NCBI GenBank assembly: GCA_026770585.1
Contig: MU646555.1
Coordinates: 284,651-308,286, forward strand
Origin: Baffinella frigidus
Lineage: Eukaryota > Cryptophyceae > Cryptomonadales > Baffinellaceae
Length of the DNA: 23,636 bases
Reading direction: 5' to 3'
The position numbers and the translations under genes were made by a program. Below are positions 1 to 8,300 of this stretch, piece after piece. Position 1 is the stretch's first letter; every line of letters begins with the position of its first letter. The notes beneath the pieces were generated by a model, which was not told the origin of the DNA, did not search any database, and saw nothing but the letters and a program-made list of their open reading frames with translations.

Positions 1-67
1 CCAAACAGACTGTTTGAACTTGGACCAAACAGACTGTTTGAACTTGGACCAAACAGACTGTTTGAAT
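1..67. repeat. 24-bp tandem repeat with CAAACAG/CTGTTTG dyad
   Basis: About two and a half head-to-tail copies of a 24-bp unit containing CCAAACAGACTGTTTG, which is a near-palindrome with 7-nt arms around a single base. The same core recurs alone at about 196-211 and four times, in an 18-bp unit, at 21464-21533. It sits outside any gene and continues off the left edge of the window. Function unknown; a dimeric protein binding site would fit. Confidence 0.8.
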
Positions 68-70
68 TAC

Positions 71-123
71 GATAACTTCTATTAATGGAAGTTATCGGAT
101 AACTTCCATTAATGGAAGTTATC
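71..123. repeat. Two tandem 26-bp palindromes with ATTAAT core
   Basis: Two 26-bp palindromes (71-96 and 98-123) are separated by one base. Each has arm GATAACTTCC, core ATTAAT and the complementary arm. The first has one arm mismatch (C to T) and the second is perfect. The same palindrome recurs at 1594-1619, 1924-1949 and 1951-1976, and a related version at 1621-1698. Confidence 0.85.
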
Positions 124-172
124 GTGTCGAAATCGGGGAATTCCCCGACCTCAGGGGATATCTGGGAAAACC
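97..172. repeat. Left inverted repeat bracketing the MYND gene
   Basis: A 76-bp segment that is nearly the reverse complement of 1545-1620, with only a few mismatches. It contains one 26-bp palindrome plus a segment rich in CCCGACCTCAGGGGATATC. Together with the right copy it brackets one complete spliced gene, like terminal inverted repeats of a mobile cassette. The same sequence family is also part of the larger repeat at 1718-2210, so it may simply be a dispersed viral repeat. I saw no clear target-site duplication. Confidence 0.75.
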
Positions 173-253
173 GGGTTTTCGATTACATGTCGGTGTTTCC
201 AAACAGACTGTTTGGGTCCACACAAAGAGTGGTCAAACAAAAAAAAACACCAC

Positions 254-259
254 ATATAA
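254..259 (+). promoter_or_regulatory. TATA-like box of the MYND gene
   Basis: ATATAA lies about 15 bp upstream of the ATG at 274, directly after an A-rich stretch. If it works as a TATA box the 5' leader would be very short or absent, or transcription would start inside the reading frame. Confidence 0.4.
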
Positions 260-273
260 GGGGAAATTCCGAA

Positions 274-1436
274 ATGGCATGCTCCGAGTGTGCTGCGTGT
301 GGACGGCTTGACAGCGACCTGAAGCAGTGTGCGAGGTGCAAAGTCGATTGGTACTGCAACAAAACGTGAGGCCCTTCCCGTGGCGCGCAGTATTCCATCG
401 CTGTGCTCGGCGCGGTGCGATCTGCGAAGAGGCTGTCAGGGCTGACACGCGCTGTGCTCGGCGCGGTGCGATCTGCGAAGAGGCTGTCAGGGCTGACACG
501 CGCTGTGCTCGGCGCGGTATGTGTGGCAGGTGCCAGCTACAGGGATGGGCGAAGCATAAGGGAAGCTGCGTCACTCCAGAAGACCGCGTTGCGCGAGTGA
601 TCAAGGCGGTCAACGCCGAGATTCCGGAAGCGCAGGCGCGGTGGGACTCGGCCACCGTCATCAAGCTGGGGTTGCGGACCGTGGAGGACTTCGCGCGGTG
701 CGTCTGGACATCCTCGTCTCGGGCCGACAGCCTCACCATCGATCTCCACGATCAGCTGGGGAGGGCGCACTCCAGGTCTGGCTTCTTCGGAGAGGCCGCG
801 CACCATTACGAGCAGGCGAGTTTCGCATGCGCGCGCACCGAGGAGTTCGCGCGTCAGGGGCTTCTCCTCGCCAACAAGGCCGATATGCAGTACGCTGGTG
901 GTGAGTTCGAGGCAGCCATGGGCACGTTCGCCCAAGTCGAGCACTTGGGTGAGAAGGGGGGTTATTTCGATCTTTATTCTCGAGCCTGCATAGGCCGCGC
1001 ACGATGCGCGCGCAAATCTGGCGATAAGGACGGTGCGATGGTGATGGCACAGGAGAGCCTCAAAGCAGCCTCGCTTATGCTAGATGGCCAGTTTGGCCAG
1101 CAACGTATGGAGGCTGCAGCTCTGCTGGTCGTCTGCAACCTTTCCGACATGTACGCTGTTACCTTCGATGACAGCCTGCTCAACAGACTGCTCAAACTCA
1201 GCGAAGCAGTCGAGCAAGATGCTAGGGAGGGGGGGACCACTATGCATATCTATGCCCTAGAACTCGTGGGGCGGAGACACCTAGCGATGGGACGTAGCAA
1301 GGTCGGCGCGGCCGCGTATCGCCGTGTGCTACGCTTAGCTGCCGATAAGCGTTTTTCTGGCATGGAAGACATCGCGAACACAGTCAAGGCCGTGAAGGAG
1401 ATGTTGGAAAACGTGGACTTCTTTGGGCTTGGGTGA
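274..1436 (+). CDS. MYND zinc-finger protein with TPR-like repeats (two exons)
   Basis: The spliced product is 332 residues (exons 274-365 and 530-1436). Residues 6-44 form a complete MYND zinc finger: C6-x2-C9-x9-C19-x2-C22-x4-YC28-x3-C32-x7-H40-x3-C44. The first six ligands are in exon 1 and the last three (C32, H40, C44) in exon 2, in a different frame. Only splicing of 366-529 makes the finger whole, which is strong evidence for the gene model. The rest is helical, with Ala/Gly-rich TPR-like motifs at roughly 100-310. MYND fingers bind Pro-rich peptides in transcription co-regulators and SMYD-type enzymes. No SET domain is visible here, so this is more likely an adaptor than a methyltransferase. 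AATAAA follows the stop by 15 bp. The gene stands alone inside a repeat region, between 76-bp inverted repeats, suggesting later acquisition. Confidence 0.85.
366..529 (+). other. Intron of the MYND gene, 164 nt, GT-AG
   Basis: Donor GTGAGG at 366 and acceptor GTGTGGCAG ending at 529. Joining C365 to G530 restores the second half of the MYND finger exactly, with family-typical ligand spacing. The intron interior is mostly a 51-bp tandem repeat. Confidence 0.82.
400..518. repeat. 51-bp tandem repeat inside the MYND intron
   Basis: Units start at 400, 451 and 502. The first two are full length and virtually identical; the third stops after about 17 bp, just before the acceptor. The near-identity suggests recent expansion. 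The unit length is a multiple of three and both complete units are open in some frames, which produces misleading reading frames across the intron. Confidence 0.9.
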
Positions 1437-1451
1437 AATTTTGTGAGCTGT

Positions 1452-1457
1452 AATAAA
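1452..1457 (+). terminator. Polyadenylation signal of the MYND gene
   Basis: AATAAA begins 15 bp after the TGA at 1434-1436. Confidence 0.65.
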
Positions 1458-1544
1458 TCGTTGAAACATCACGGTCCAGTGTCAGTGTCTGGTGTTCTCG
1501 CGCGCATGCTCTTGCGGGTGTGTGAAGTAGTTGCCATAGGATTA

Positions 1545-1620
1545 GGTTTTCCCAGATATCCCCTGAGGTCGGGAAATTCCCCGACTTCGACACGATAACT
1601 TCCATTAATGGAAGGTATCC
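1545..1620. repeat. Right inverted repeat bracketing the MYND gene
   Basis: Near-perfect reverse complement of 97-172. It ends in a 26-bp ATTAAT-core palindrome (1594-1619, one arm mismatch). The three related palindromes at 1621-1698 follow immediately. Confidence 0.75.
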
Positions 1621-1698
1621 GACAAGTTTCATTAATGAAACTTATCGACAAGTTTCATTAATGAAACTTATCGACAAGTTTCATTAATGAAACTTGTC
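1621..1698. repeat. Three tandem 26-bp palindromes, variant arms
   Basis: Three contiguous 26-bp units start at 1621, 1647 and 1673. The arm is GACAAGTTTC, the core ATTAAT, and the right arm is complementary. The third copy is a perfect palindrome; the first two have one mismatch near the end. Compared with the GATAACTTCC family the arms differ at three positions, and most of these changes are matched on the opposite arm. Confidence 0.85.
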
Positions 1699-1923
1699 GT
1701 GTCCGCAAGCCTGTGAAATCCGGACATACGAAATCCGTCATCGGTGTCAGATTTTGGAATTTAGGGTGTCATTTGGGCACTTTTGGGATCGCTTTTGGCG
1801 ACTTGTTGTACTAACTTCCTGAAGTTGACCAAATCAGAGTAGGGCGGATAACCCCGACATGTAATCGAAAACCCGATTTTCCCAGATATCCACTGAGGTC
1901 GGAAAATTTCCAGATTTCGACAC

Positions 1924-1976
1924 GATAACTTCCATTAATGGAAGTTATCCGATAACTTCCATTAATGGAAGTTATC
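1924..1976. repeat. Two perfect 26-bp ATTAAT-core palindromes
   Basis: Perfect palindromes at 1924-1949 and 1951-1976, one base apart, with the same unit and spacing as 71-123. They lie at the centre of the large inverted repeat. Confidence 0.9.
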
Positions 1977-1979
1977 GTT

Positions 1980-2027
1980 ACCCGAAAATATGTACCCGTT
2001 TTCGGGTACTAGTATATATATATATAT
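1980..2027. repeat. Hairpin plus TA run at the palindrome centre
   Basis: ACCCGAAAA (1980-1988) pairs with TTTTCGGGT (1999-2007) across a 10-nt loop. An alternating TA run follows at about 2013-2027, which is an easily melted element. Confidence 0.75.
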
Positions 2028-2209
2028 TCCCGACCTCAGGGGATATCTGGGAAAATCGGGTTTTCGATTACATGTCGGGGTTATCCGCCCTACTCTGATT
2101 TGGTCAACTTCAGGAAGTTAGTACAAAAAGTCGCCAAAAGCGATCCCAAAAGTGCCCAAATGACACCCTAAATTCCAAAATCTGACACCGATGACGGATT
2201 TCGTATGTC

Positions 2210-2331
2210 CCAAAAGCGATCCAAAAAGTGCCCAAACTCGCAACCTTTCACAATCTAGTACCAAACCAAATCAAATCAAATTTGGTTTTGTGAAAGGTTG
2301 CGAGTTTGGGTACTTTTTGGATCGCTTTTGG
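2210..2331. repeat. 44-bp-arm inverted repeat downstream of the mucin gene
   Basis: Arms 2210-2253 and 2288-2331 are complementary apart from one position, with a 34-nt A/C-rich spacer. Part of each arm (the GCGATCC/AAAAGTGCCC region) derives from the same sequence as the large repeat next to it. It lies beyond the polyadenylation signal of the minus-strand mucin gene, so a long foldback could form in read-through transcripts. Confidence 0.85.
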
Positions 2332-2358
2332 GGCTCATGCATTGTCATGGGATTTGTG

Positions 2359-2364
2359 TTTATT
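2359..2364 (-). terminator. Polyadenylation signal of the mucin-like gene
   Basis: AATAAA on the minus strand begins 6 bp after the TAG at 2373-2371, so the 3' UTR would be very short. Confidence 0.65.
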
Positions 2365-2370
2365 ATACTG

Positions 2371-4875
2371 CTACATCCACTCCTCCATGCTCTGGAATCC
2401 ATATCCTGGTACCGTAAACACCTGTGGAACGTTGTAGACATTTGATGCTGGGTAGATCGGGGGAATGCTGTACGCGCCATGGTTTGTGTGATAGCCCGCA
2501 TATAAGCCTGGCGGTGTATACGCGGGCGAATCGTAGAGTAGGTGGTCTGCGAGACGGTCTGTGTATCTGACTGGCGAGATACCACTGTTGTACCCGTTTC
2601 CTATGTAACCGGTACCAGGCGTGACCAATGGAACGAAATCTGAAGAAACACTATCTGTATGTGAATTGACCGGACTGGCCCTCGAATCCACTCGGTTGTT
2701 TCGGCACAAGCAGTAATAACAGAGGACTGTGGTAATCGCGACTAGACACACGCTTCCGACAATAATCCCAACCAACACGGCCGAGTCTGATAGGATCGAA
2801 TCTCCAGGCTCTGGTATGGGCGTTATTCCAATCGCCGTTGGACTGTCGGTGTTTGAGGTGGTGTCCGTGGGAGTTGTCCCTGTGGGTTGGACGCTTACCG
2901 ATACACCTGTGTTTTCGAAACCGGAAGACGTGAGCACACTAGATAGACTGCTTGATACGGCGTTTGTGACAGAGCCTATTGCCGACGCGTCGACCGTCAC
3001 CACAGTTTCTACTTCGATGGTGGAGGACAACAACCGCCGTGAGATTGGTGCAACGTCTACCTCCACAATAGATACAATCGAGACATCTGATATGTCCACT
3101 CCGACAAACACAGCAATGGTTTGTTTGTATGCAGCGCGTGCGGTATTGTCGAACTCTGCGACGGTCATTGCCAACGACACGGTGAACACAACGTTGGGAG
3201 TTTCAGCGGTTGGGGTTGTGGTCGACTCTACTGTGAGGATTTGAGTAGCGCTGGTGGTGGTGGGTGGGTCGGCGGGTATTGAGACGGTGGCGGATGTTGT
3301 AGTGGAGATAGGAGTTGTTGCGATGGAAGTAGGGACGGGTGCGGGAGTGCTGGGTGGATGATTTGTACTGGAGACGGTGACGGGTGATGTAGTGGGGATA
3401 GGAGTTGTTGCGGTGGAAGTAGGGACGGGTGCGGGAGTGCTGGGTGGATGATTTGTACTGGAGACGGTGACGGGTGATGTAGTGGGGATAGGAGTTGTTG
3501 CGATGGAAGTAGGGACGGGTGTGGGAGTGCTGGTTGGAGTGGTGGTGGCGAGGGGTTGATCGGCGGTGGTTGTGAGAGGGGTTGGGTCGGCGTTTGTGGT
3601 GGTGGCGGGGGGTGGAGTGGTGGTTTGATTGGTGGTGGCGGGCGTGGTGACGGGGGGTAGAGTGGTGGTTAGGTTGGTGCTGGTGGATGTGTTGGTGTTG
3701 GTTGGAGCGGAGGTGGGTGTTGGATTGATGGTGGGAGGTGTTTGAGTCGTACTGGGTGGGGATGTGTTGGTACTGGTGGTTGAATTGATGGCGGTGGGTG
3801 TTGTAGTGACGGGGGTGGGTGTGGGAGTGCTAGTAGTACTGGGTGGGTTTGTGCTGGTTGCGGGTGTTGATACGGTGGACGTCTGGGTTGTTGGATTGAT
3901 GGCGGTGGGTGTTGTAGTACTGGGTGGATTTGTGCTAGTGACGGGGGTTGGGTCGGCGGGTGTTGAGACGGTGGACGTTTGGGTTGTTGGATTGATGGCG
4001 GTGGGTGTTGTAGTGCTGGCGGTGGGTGTTGTAGTGACGGGGGTGGGTGTTGTAGTAGGGGGCGGTGTCGCGGTATGGATAAGAGTTGTTGCGATGGAAG
4101 CAGTGGTGGTAAGGGTTGCTGCGGCGGCTGCGGGAGTGCTGAGTGGATTTGTGCTAGTGACGGGGGTTGGATCGGCGGGAATTTGAGTAGTGTTGGTGGT
4201 GGGTGTTGTAGTAGGGGACGGTGTCGCGGTATGAATAGGCGTTGTTGCGATGGGAGCAGGTGTTGTGGTAAGGATTGACGGGATGGTAGTATGGAATAGT
4301 GCGGCGGCTGTAGTAGTATCATCAAATTGTATGTACGGGGTAGTTCGGACAAATGGAATGACTGTTACTACCGGGGCAGAAACCCCTGTGGTGTTCAGCG
4401 ATACCGGGATCGCATCGGTTAGACCGTCGGATATCGAACCATCAACCGATTCCAACGTCGATGCATTGACCACCACCGCAGTTTCTACTTCAATTGTAGA
4501 GGACATCAACCGTCTCGAACTAGGCGAAGCCGATACCTCCGCAACCGATAAAATTGACACACTCGACGTTTCCACTTGAAAAAACTCTGAAATAGACGTC
4601 TTGAACACGGCACGCGTCGATTCGTCGAACGCAGATGCTGACATTGCCAACCCAACAGTGAACACAACCCGAGACTCCACAACCGGAGTGAAACACTGCG
4701 TTGCGTCGTCTGATCCGAGTGGGCTGTCCATGGAAGTCGGACAACTGTATATTCCACCTGCATCACACCAAAACCCGGCAGGGCATAGTAAACACTGTGA
4801 ATGAGAGGAACCCACCAACACACCAGGAGCGATCAAAGCACCCAGTATACACGCCACGAGAAATTTCGCTTGCAT
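2371..4875 (-). CDS. Mucin-like type I membrane glycoprotein
   Basis: 834 residues from the ATG at 4875. Order: signal peptide (about 1-26); a short Cys-rich segment (about 28-62, CLLCPAGFWCD) like ephrin-receptor GCC2/GCC3 modules; a SEA-like alpha/beta segment (about 66-170) with SRRLM; a Thr/Pro/Ser stalk of nearly 400 residues, presumably heavily O-glycosylated; a second copy of the SEA-like segment (about 565-665) with SRRLL; a membrane segment (about 699-723); and a 111-residue Tyr/Pro-rich tail. The two SEA-like copies share near-identical SSTIEVET motifs after the RRL site. The tail has YTP (786), PPIY (805-808, a PPxY late-domain form) and PQVF (817-820). It is most likely a virion or infected-cell surface protein with an adhesive or shielding role; no specific family is recognised. 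It heads a minus-strand membrane-protein block. Confidence 0.85.
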   Translation of the reverse strand: MQAKFLVACILGALIAPGVLVGSSHSQCLLCPAGFWCDAGGIYSCPTSMDSPLGSDDATQCFTPVVESRVVFTVGLAMSASAFDESTRAVFKTSISEFFQVETSSVSILSVAEVSASPSSRRLMSSTIEVETAVVVNASTLESVDGSISDGLTDAIPVSLNTTGVSAPVVTVIPFVRTTPYIQFDDTTTAAALFHTTIPSILTTTPAPIATTPIHTATPSPTTTPTTNTTQIPADPTPVTSTNPLSTPAAAAATLTTTASIATTLIHTATPPPTTTPTPVTTTPTASTTTPTAINPTTQTSTVSTPADPTPVTSTNPPSTTTPTAINPTTQTSTVSTPATSTNPPSTTSTPTPTPVTTTPTAINSTTSTNTSPPSTTQTPPTINPTPTSAPTNTNTSTSTNLTTTLPPVTTPATTNQTTTPPPATTTNADPTPLTTTADQPLATTTPTSTPTPVPTSIATTPIPTTSPVTVSSTNHPPSTPAPVPTSTATTPIPTTSPVTVSSTNHPPSTPAPVPTSIATTPISTTTSATVSIPADPPTTTSATQILTVESTTTPTAETPNVVFTVSLAMTVAEFDNTARAAYKQTIAVFVGVDISDVSIVSIVEVDVAPISRRLLSSTIEVETVVTVDASAIGSVTNAVSSSLSSVLTSSGFENTGVSVSVQPTGTTPTDTTSNTDSPTAIGITPIPEPGDSILSDSAVLVGIIVGSVCLVAITTVLCYYCLCRNNRVDSRASPVNSHTDSVSSDFVPLVTPGTGYIGNGYNSGISPVRYTDRLADHLLYDSPAYTPPGLYAGYHTNHGAYSIPPIYPASNVYNVPQVFTVPGYGFQSMEEWM
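3301..3536. repeat. 90-bp tandem repeats coding the mucin stalk
   Basis: Nearly identical 90-bp units are offset at 3311, 3401 and 3491 and encode a 30-residue Pro/Thr/Ser unit. More degenerate GGTGGGTGTTGTAGT-type repeats continue to about 4240. Copy number is likely to vary between strains and to be collapsed in short-read assemblies. Confidence 0.85.
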
Positions 4876-4959
4876 GGCTGTGCGTTTTACAGAAAGGTGT
4901 GTGTTGTGACGTCAACAAGGTTGGACTATGTGTCCTGATATAGTCACACAACAACTGTT

Positions 4960-4975
4960 CTGTCTACATTAGTCG
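4960..4975 (-). promoter_or_regulatory. Shared 16-bp upstream element (copy 1)
   Basis: On the minus strand this reads CGACTAATGTAGACAG, 85 bp upstream of the mucin ATG. The identical 16-mer occurs on the plus strand at 21546-21561, 79 bp upstream of the ATG at 21640. Matching orientation and distance suggest a promoter element for a co-regulated gene class. Confidence 0.45.
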
Positions 4976-5034
4976 CGGGTCGTCTGTAAATAGACACCGT
5001 CAGTAATTTGACACAGAGTAAGTTTTCGACAGGA

Positions 5035-5280
5035 TCATACGTATTCGTAGATGCCTTCGTCTATCCGTTGTCTTCTTTCGATGTTATCCAGCCAATAGAC
5101 CAATGTTACAACGATGCCACACACTAAGAGTATCGCGATGCAAAACCCTACAACGTTCCCAATGTCTGTACCAGCGTGTTCAATGGTCCCCTCTACGGGT
5201 GGATACGCACTGTAGACGTACTTACCCCCACTTGTTCGGTAATATGGCATTATCCGTTGCGCACATCCAACTGCTCTCAT
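5035..5280 (-). CDS. Small single-pass membrane protein
   Basis: 81 residues from the ATG at 5280. There is no clear signal peptide. The N-terminal half is polar and Tyr-rich (PYYRTSGGKYVYSAYPP). One strong membrane segment spans about residues 44-64 (VVGFCIAILLVCGIVVTLVY), followed by a short charged tail NIERRQRIDEGIYEYV. It lies between the two large glycoprotein genes on the same strand and could be an envelope partner of one of them. The family is not recognised. The coding call rests on the clean membrane segment, the ATG start and the position in the block. A second in-frame ATG at residue 11 is possible. Confidence 0.7.
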   Translation of the reverse strand: MRAVGCAQRIMPYYRTSGGKYVYSAYPPVEGTIEHAGTDIGNVVGFCIAILLVCGIVVTLVYWLDNIERRQRIDEGIYEYV

Positions 5281-5391
5281 CTAAATACCACACAACACAT
5301 GCAAAGTGTTCCACGATACACCAACCTGCCCACCGACACACTCACAGACGAATGAAAATGGTGTGTATTAAACTTTACAATTATCAATCTA

Positions 5392-8300
5392 TTATTGCCG
5401 GACACGCGCGTAAACCATATCAGATGTAACGTGCGCGTTGCGGTTAAACACCTGGGGCGCGTAATGCCGAAGCATTCCCGCGTTTTTGTTGGTATTGTAC
5501 GTGGGTGTGTAGAAGGAAGTAACACCCGCGTTTGCCGGTATACCCTCAGGATGAATACTAAACTGTGGACCCTGGATCCCACCCGGGGCACCTGCCACGG
5601 GCTCGGTTGTGTGGGTGTCTGCGGCGGTCTCGGCCATGTCCCGCTGCCGTATCACTAGGACGTAGTAGAGAAGTGCTGCAATGACCGCGACACCAGCAAT
5701 TGAACCGATAACAATCCCAATGATGACTCCGACACCCAAACCTGAACCAGTCACCACAGAAAACGCAGTCCCAGTCTTGGATATGATCGCGATACTCGAA
5801 AGTACGATCTGGATAGCCGTGATAGCGGGAGTAATGGACGAGGTGGATGTCATCATAGCAGTCTGTATGTCAGCGACGTTGTTCGTCAGTAGAGTCTTCA
5901 CTGCATTCGCCCTCTCAGGGGTGCTTACACGCATCTCCAAAACCATGCGGACGACCGCAGTTGCGGCTATCGGTTCTATAGACAAGAACCGCATATCGAG
6001 TTGTGGCACAAGCAAATCGGCTGCAAACGCCGTCTTTGTAGCAGCCTGCATTGCAAGCTTGTGAGTAGTTGAGACGGTTGCATAATCTGCCTTGGTAAAG
6101 TCCACGGCGACAACAACAGCGTTCTCCTTGAGAACCAGCTGAAATGGGGTTGTGGTAAATGCACTGGTCTCTGCCGTAGCGGACATGATCGGGGCGCCCC
6201 CGAACACGGGGGTAAGTGCATCAATCAAAGTGGATTTATAACCGGTGGTCGCGGCTGTGTATAGGGCTAGTATGTCAGCTTCAGATGCCCCAGCCGGCGG
6301 CCACAGTGAAGTAGTGGACGCATATAGCCACACATAGATGATAGATTTGGTGGTTAGTAGCCGGCGGATCCCGTTTCCTGCTACAACAGATTCTGATCGA
6401 ACTTCAACCATTACCCTGCTCATGTCAGTGGTTACCGCAGTCGCAATGTTGTTGCGGACGCTGTACACGACTGTAGCCTCATTGGCCGAGGTGATGAGCA
6501 GGGGGCTTTCAATGGTGAATGCGAGCTTGGGTGTGGTGCTCTGTGCAAAGTAGTAGTCGAATGCGACAGTGGGTGCCGTGTACAGCAAAGCCTCGTAGAA
6601 AACGTTACACTTGTCCTCTGATAGGAGAGCGCCATTGGTGCCACAAGAGGTCAATAGCGCCGCCTGGACAGCCTTGACCTCTCCAATACCACCGGCCATC
6701 CCCGCAGACGTGTTGCAAGCAGTGGCGGTTTCCGTGGCGATTGCGTAAGTAATATTGACAGTTGACGCGGCCGCGTTTGCCATTATACACCGGAACATAG
6801 TGGCGTATAGCGCGCCGAACCCTGCATCCATACTTATAATTCCTTGCACATCTACCGTAGCTGAGAGGCTGTCCGCCTCCTGTAGCTGAAGAAGTCGACG
6901 TGATCCATAGGCAGCCATCACCGTGCCATCCGCCGGAGTGCGGGTAAAACCGATGGTCTTGGCAGTTCTGACACCAGGTCCAATGTGCTTTCCAGCGAAT
7001 GTGAGCATCTGGTTCAGGTTGCGCTTGAAGAGGTCCATGCTGATGTCAGGTTCCTTCCGTACCTTACAAACAAACATCTGCCACGAAGAGCTGTCGTGGC
7101 CGGTCATGTGGGCGATATTGAGAGCCGGGACAACAAAGGAGTTTGACATTTCGAACACTTGCGCACCGGGATTGTTCCGGATCGCTTCCAGATGCTCTGC
7201 CTCCGCGGTCGGGTCTCCCGCCTGGAGCAGGTGTCGCGAAAGGGCTTTGTTCCCCAGGGTTGCGAGTTTCGTCTTCTTGCCACCCAACGACCAAGTCTTC
7301 GCAGTGTCAGCCCGTCGGTTTCTTCCTTTGGCGGTGTCGTTCGATCCAATCACGGCGCCTCCAATGTCACCGGGCATAGGGTGCAGCTTGCGGCTATTTT
7401 TGTACTGTTCCTTGAGCTGTTTCTGTAGACGTTGCATGTGCACGTGTGGATAGACCTTTCCATCTGGGCCACGCACCCCGGTCTGGATGGTGGTATGGAA
7501 TGGCGCAGTCGGTGAAACGGCGGGGTGTTGCAGCATTCGGCGAGCCGCAGAACCGGGTTCATCGGTGATAAACCCCTCCGCGATGTCGTGGACCGACGCA
7601 CCGTCTCCGTCGTGCATCAGCAGCCGGCGACCGACGATCTTGTTGTCGGCACTGCGGATAGTGAGCACACCCGCAACGATCGTTCGGTCCGAAATGTCAA
7701 GCGCATTCATTTCAATCACACCCGCTGCGCGAGAAATCCATCGATACCCAGGATCAATGAAAAGGCATCCAAAGTCGCCAAACGCCCGGATATCAATAGC
7801 GTTGGGATTCCCGAGGTCATCTGCGATCAAACGATCAAATCCGTCGCACTGTGAGTTGAGATACGCGGTTGCTTTCGAGTTGTTAGCATCCCGACCTCCG
7901 TAATAGGCCTTATCATACCACGCCTTGAATTTCGTCAACTCGGTTTCATCGTCCATGTTACCCACCCAGATAGCCGATTCTGCAAATTTTGACGGTATCT
8001 CGCTGTCTACGATGAGTCTTCTCCACATGCAATTAAAATTGGTCTCTGTCAATGAAGCACCGACACCCAAGGTGACTTCGTCGCAAACCGTGCCTCCTCC
8101 GTCGAAAACGGGAAACAGCTCGTATGGTAGCGTGTCCGTGTTCGTGGGGTTCAGTGTAGCGTCTTTGCGGATCTCAAATGCCGTGCCGGCCTGGATCTGT
8201 GCCCGGACGGCGTTATACCCATCGTTGGTGGCACCTAGGAAGTTCAGAATGACCAGGCTGTCAAGCCGGAAATTATTACCGCGACTAAAGTCCGTGGCGA

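Larger units (their letters stand above)
1718..2210. repeat. Large inverted repeat, ~185-bp arms, AT-rich centre
   Basis: The left arm (about 1718-1905) and right arm (about 2027-2210) are near-perfect reverse complements. The left arm reads CGGACATACGAAATCCGTC and on through CCCAGATATCC. A third copy, in the left-arm orientation, runs from about 23474 to the end of the window, and a fragment lies at 139-195. The ~120-bp centre contains two perfect 26-bp palindromes (1924-1976), a 9-bp-arm hairpin (1980-2007) and a TA run (2013-2027). No gene is visible in this stretch. The structure would suit a replication origin, recombination site or junction element; none of these is proven. Confidence 0.85.

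Noticed and set aside
327-529. Continuous 369-residue frame starting at 327 as the MYND gene product
   Set aside because: It reads the 51-bp repeat as protein and lacks the first half of the zinc finger; the spliced model explains both halves.
71-1976. loxP-like sites
   Set aside because: The arms start ATAACTT as in loxP, but the rest of the arm and the 6-bp symmetric core differ; loxP has an asymmetric 8-bp spacer. The likeness is limited to seven bases.
3669-4352. Long alternative reading frames (227, 140 and 99 residues) on both strands over the mucin stalk
   Set aside because: They arise from the low-complexity repeat in other frames; composition is only translated repeat and there are no independent starts or signals.
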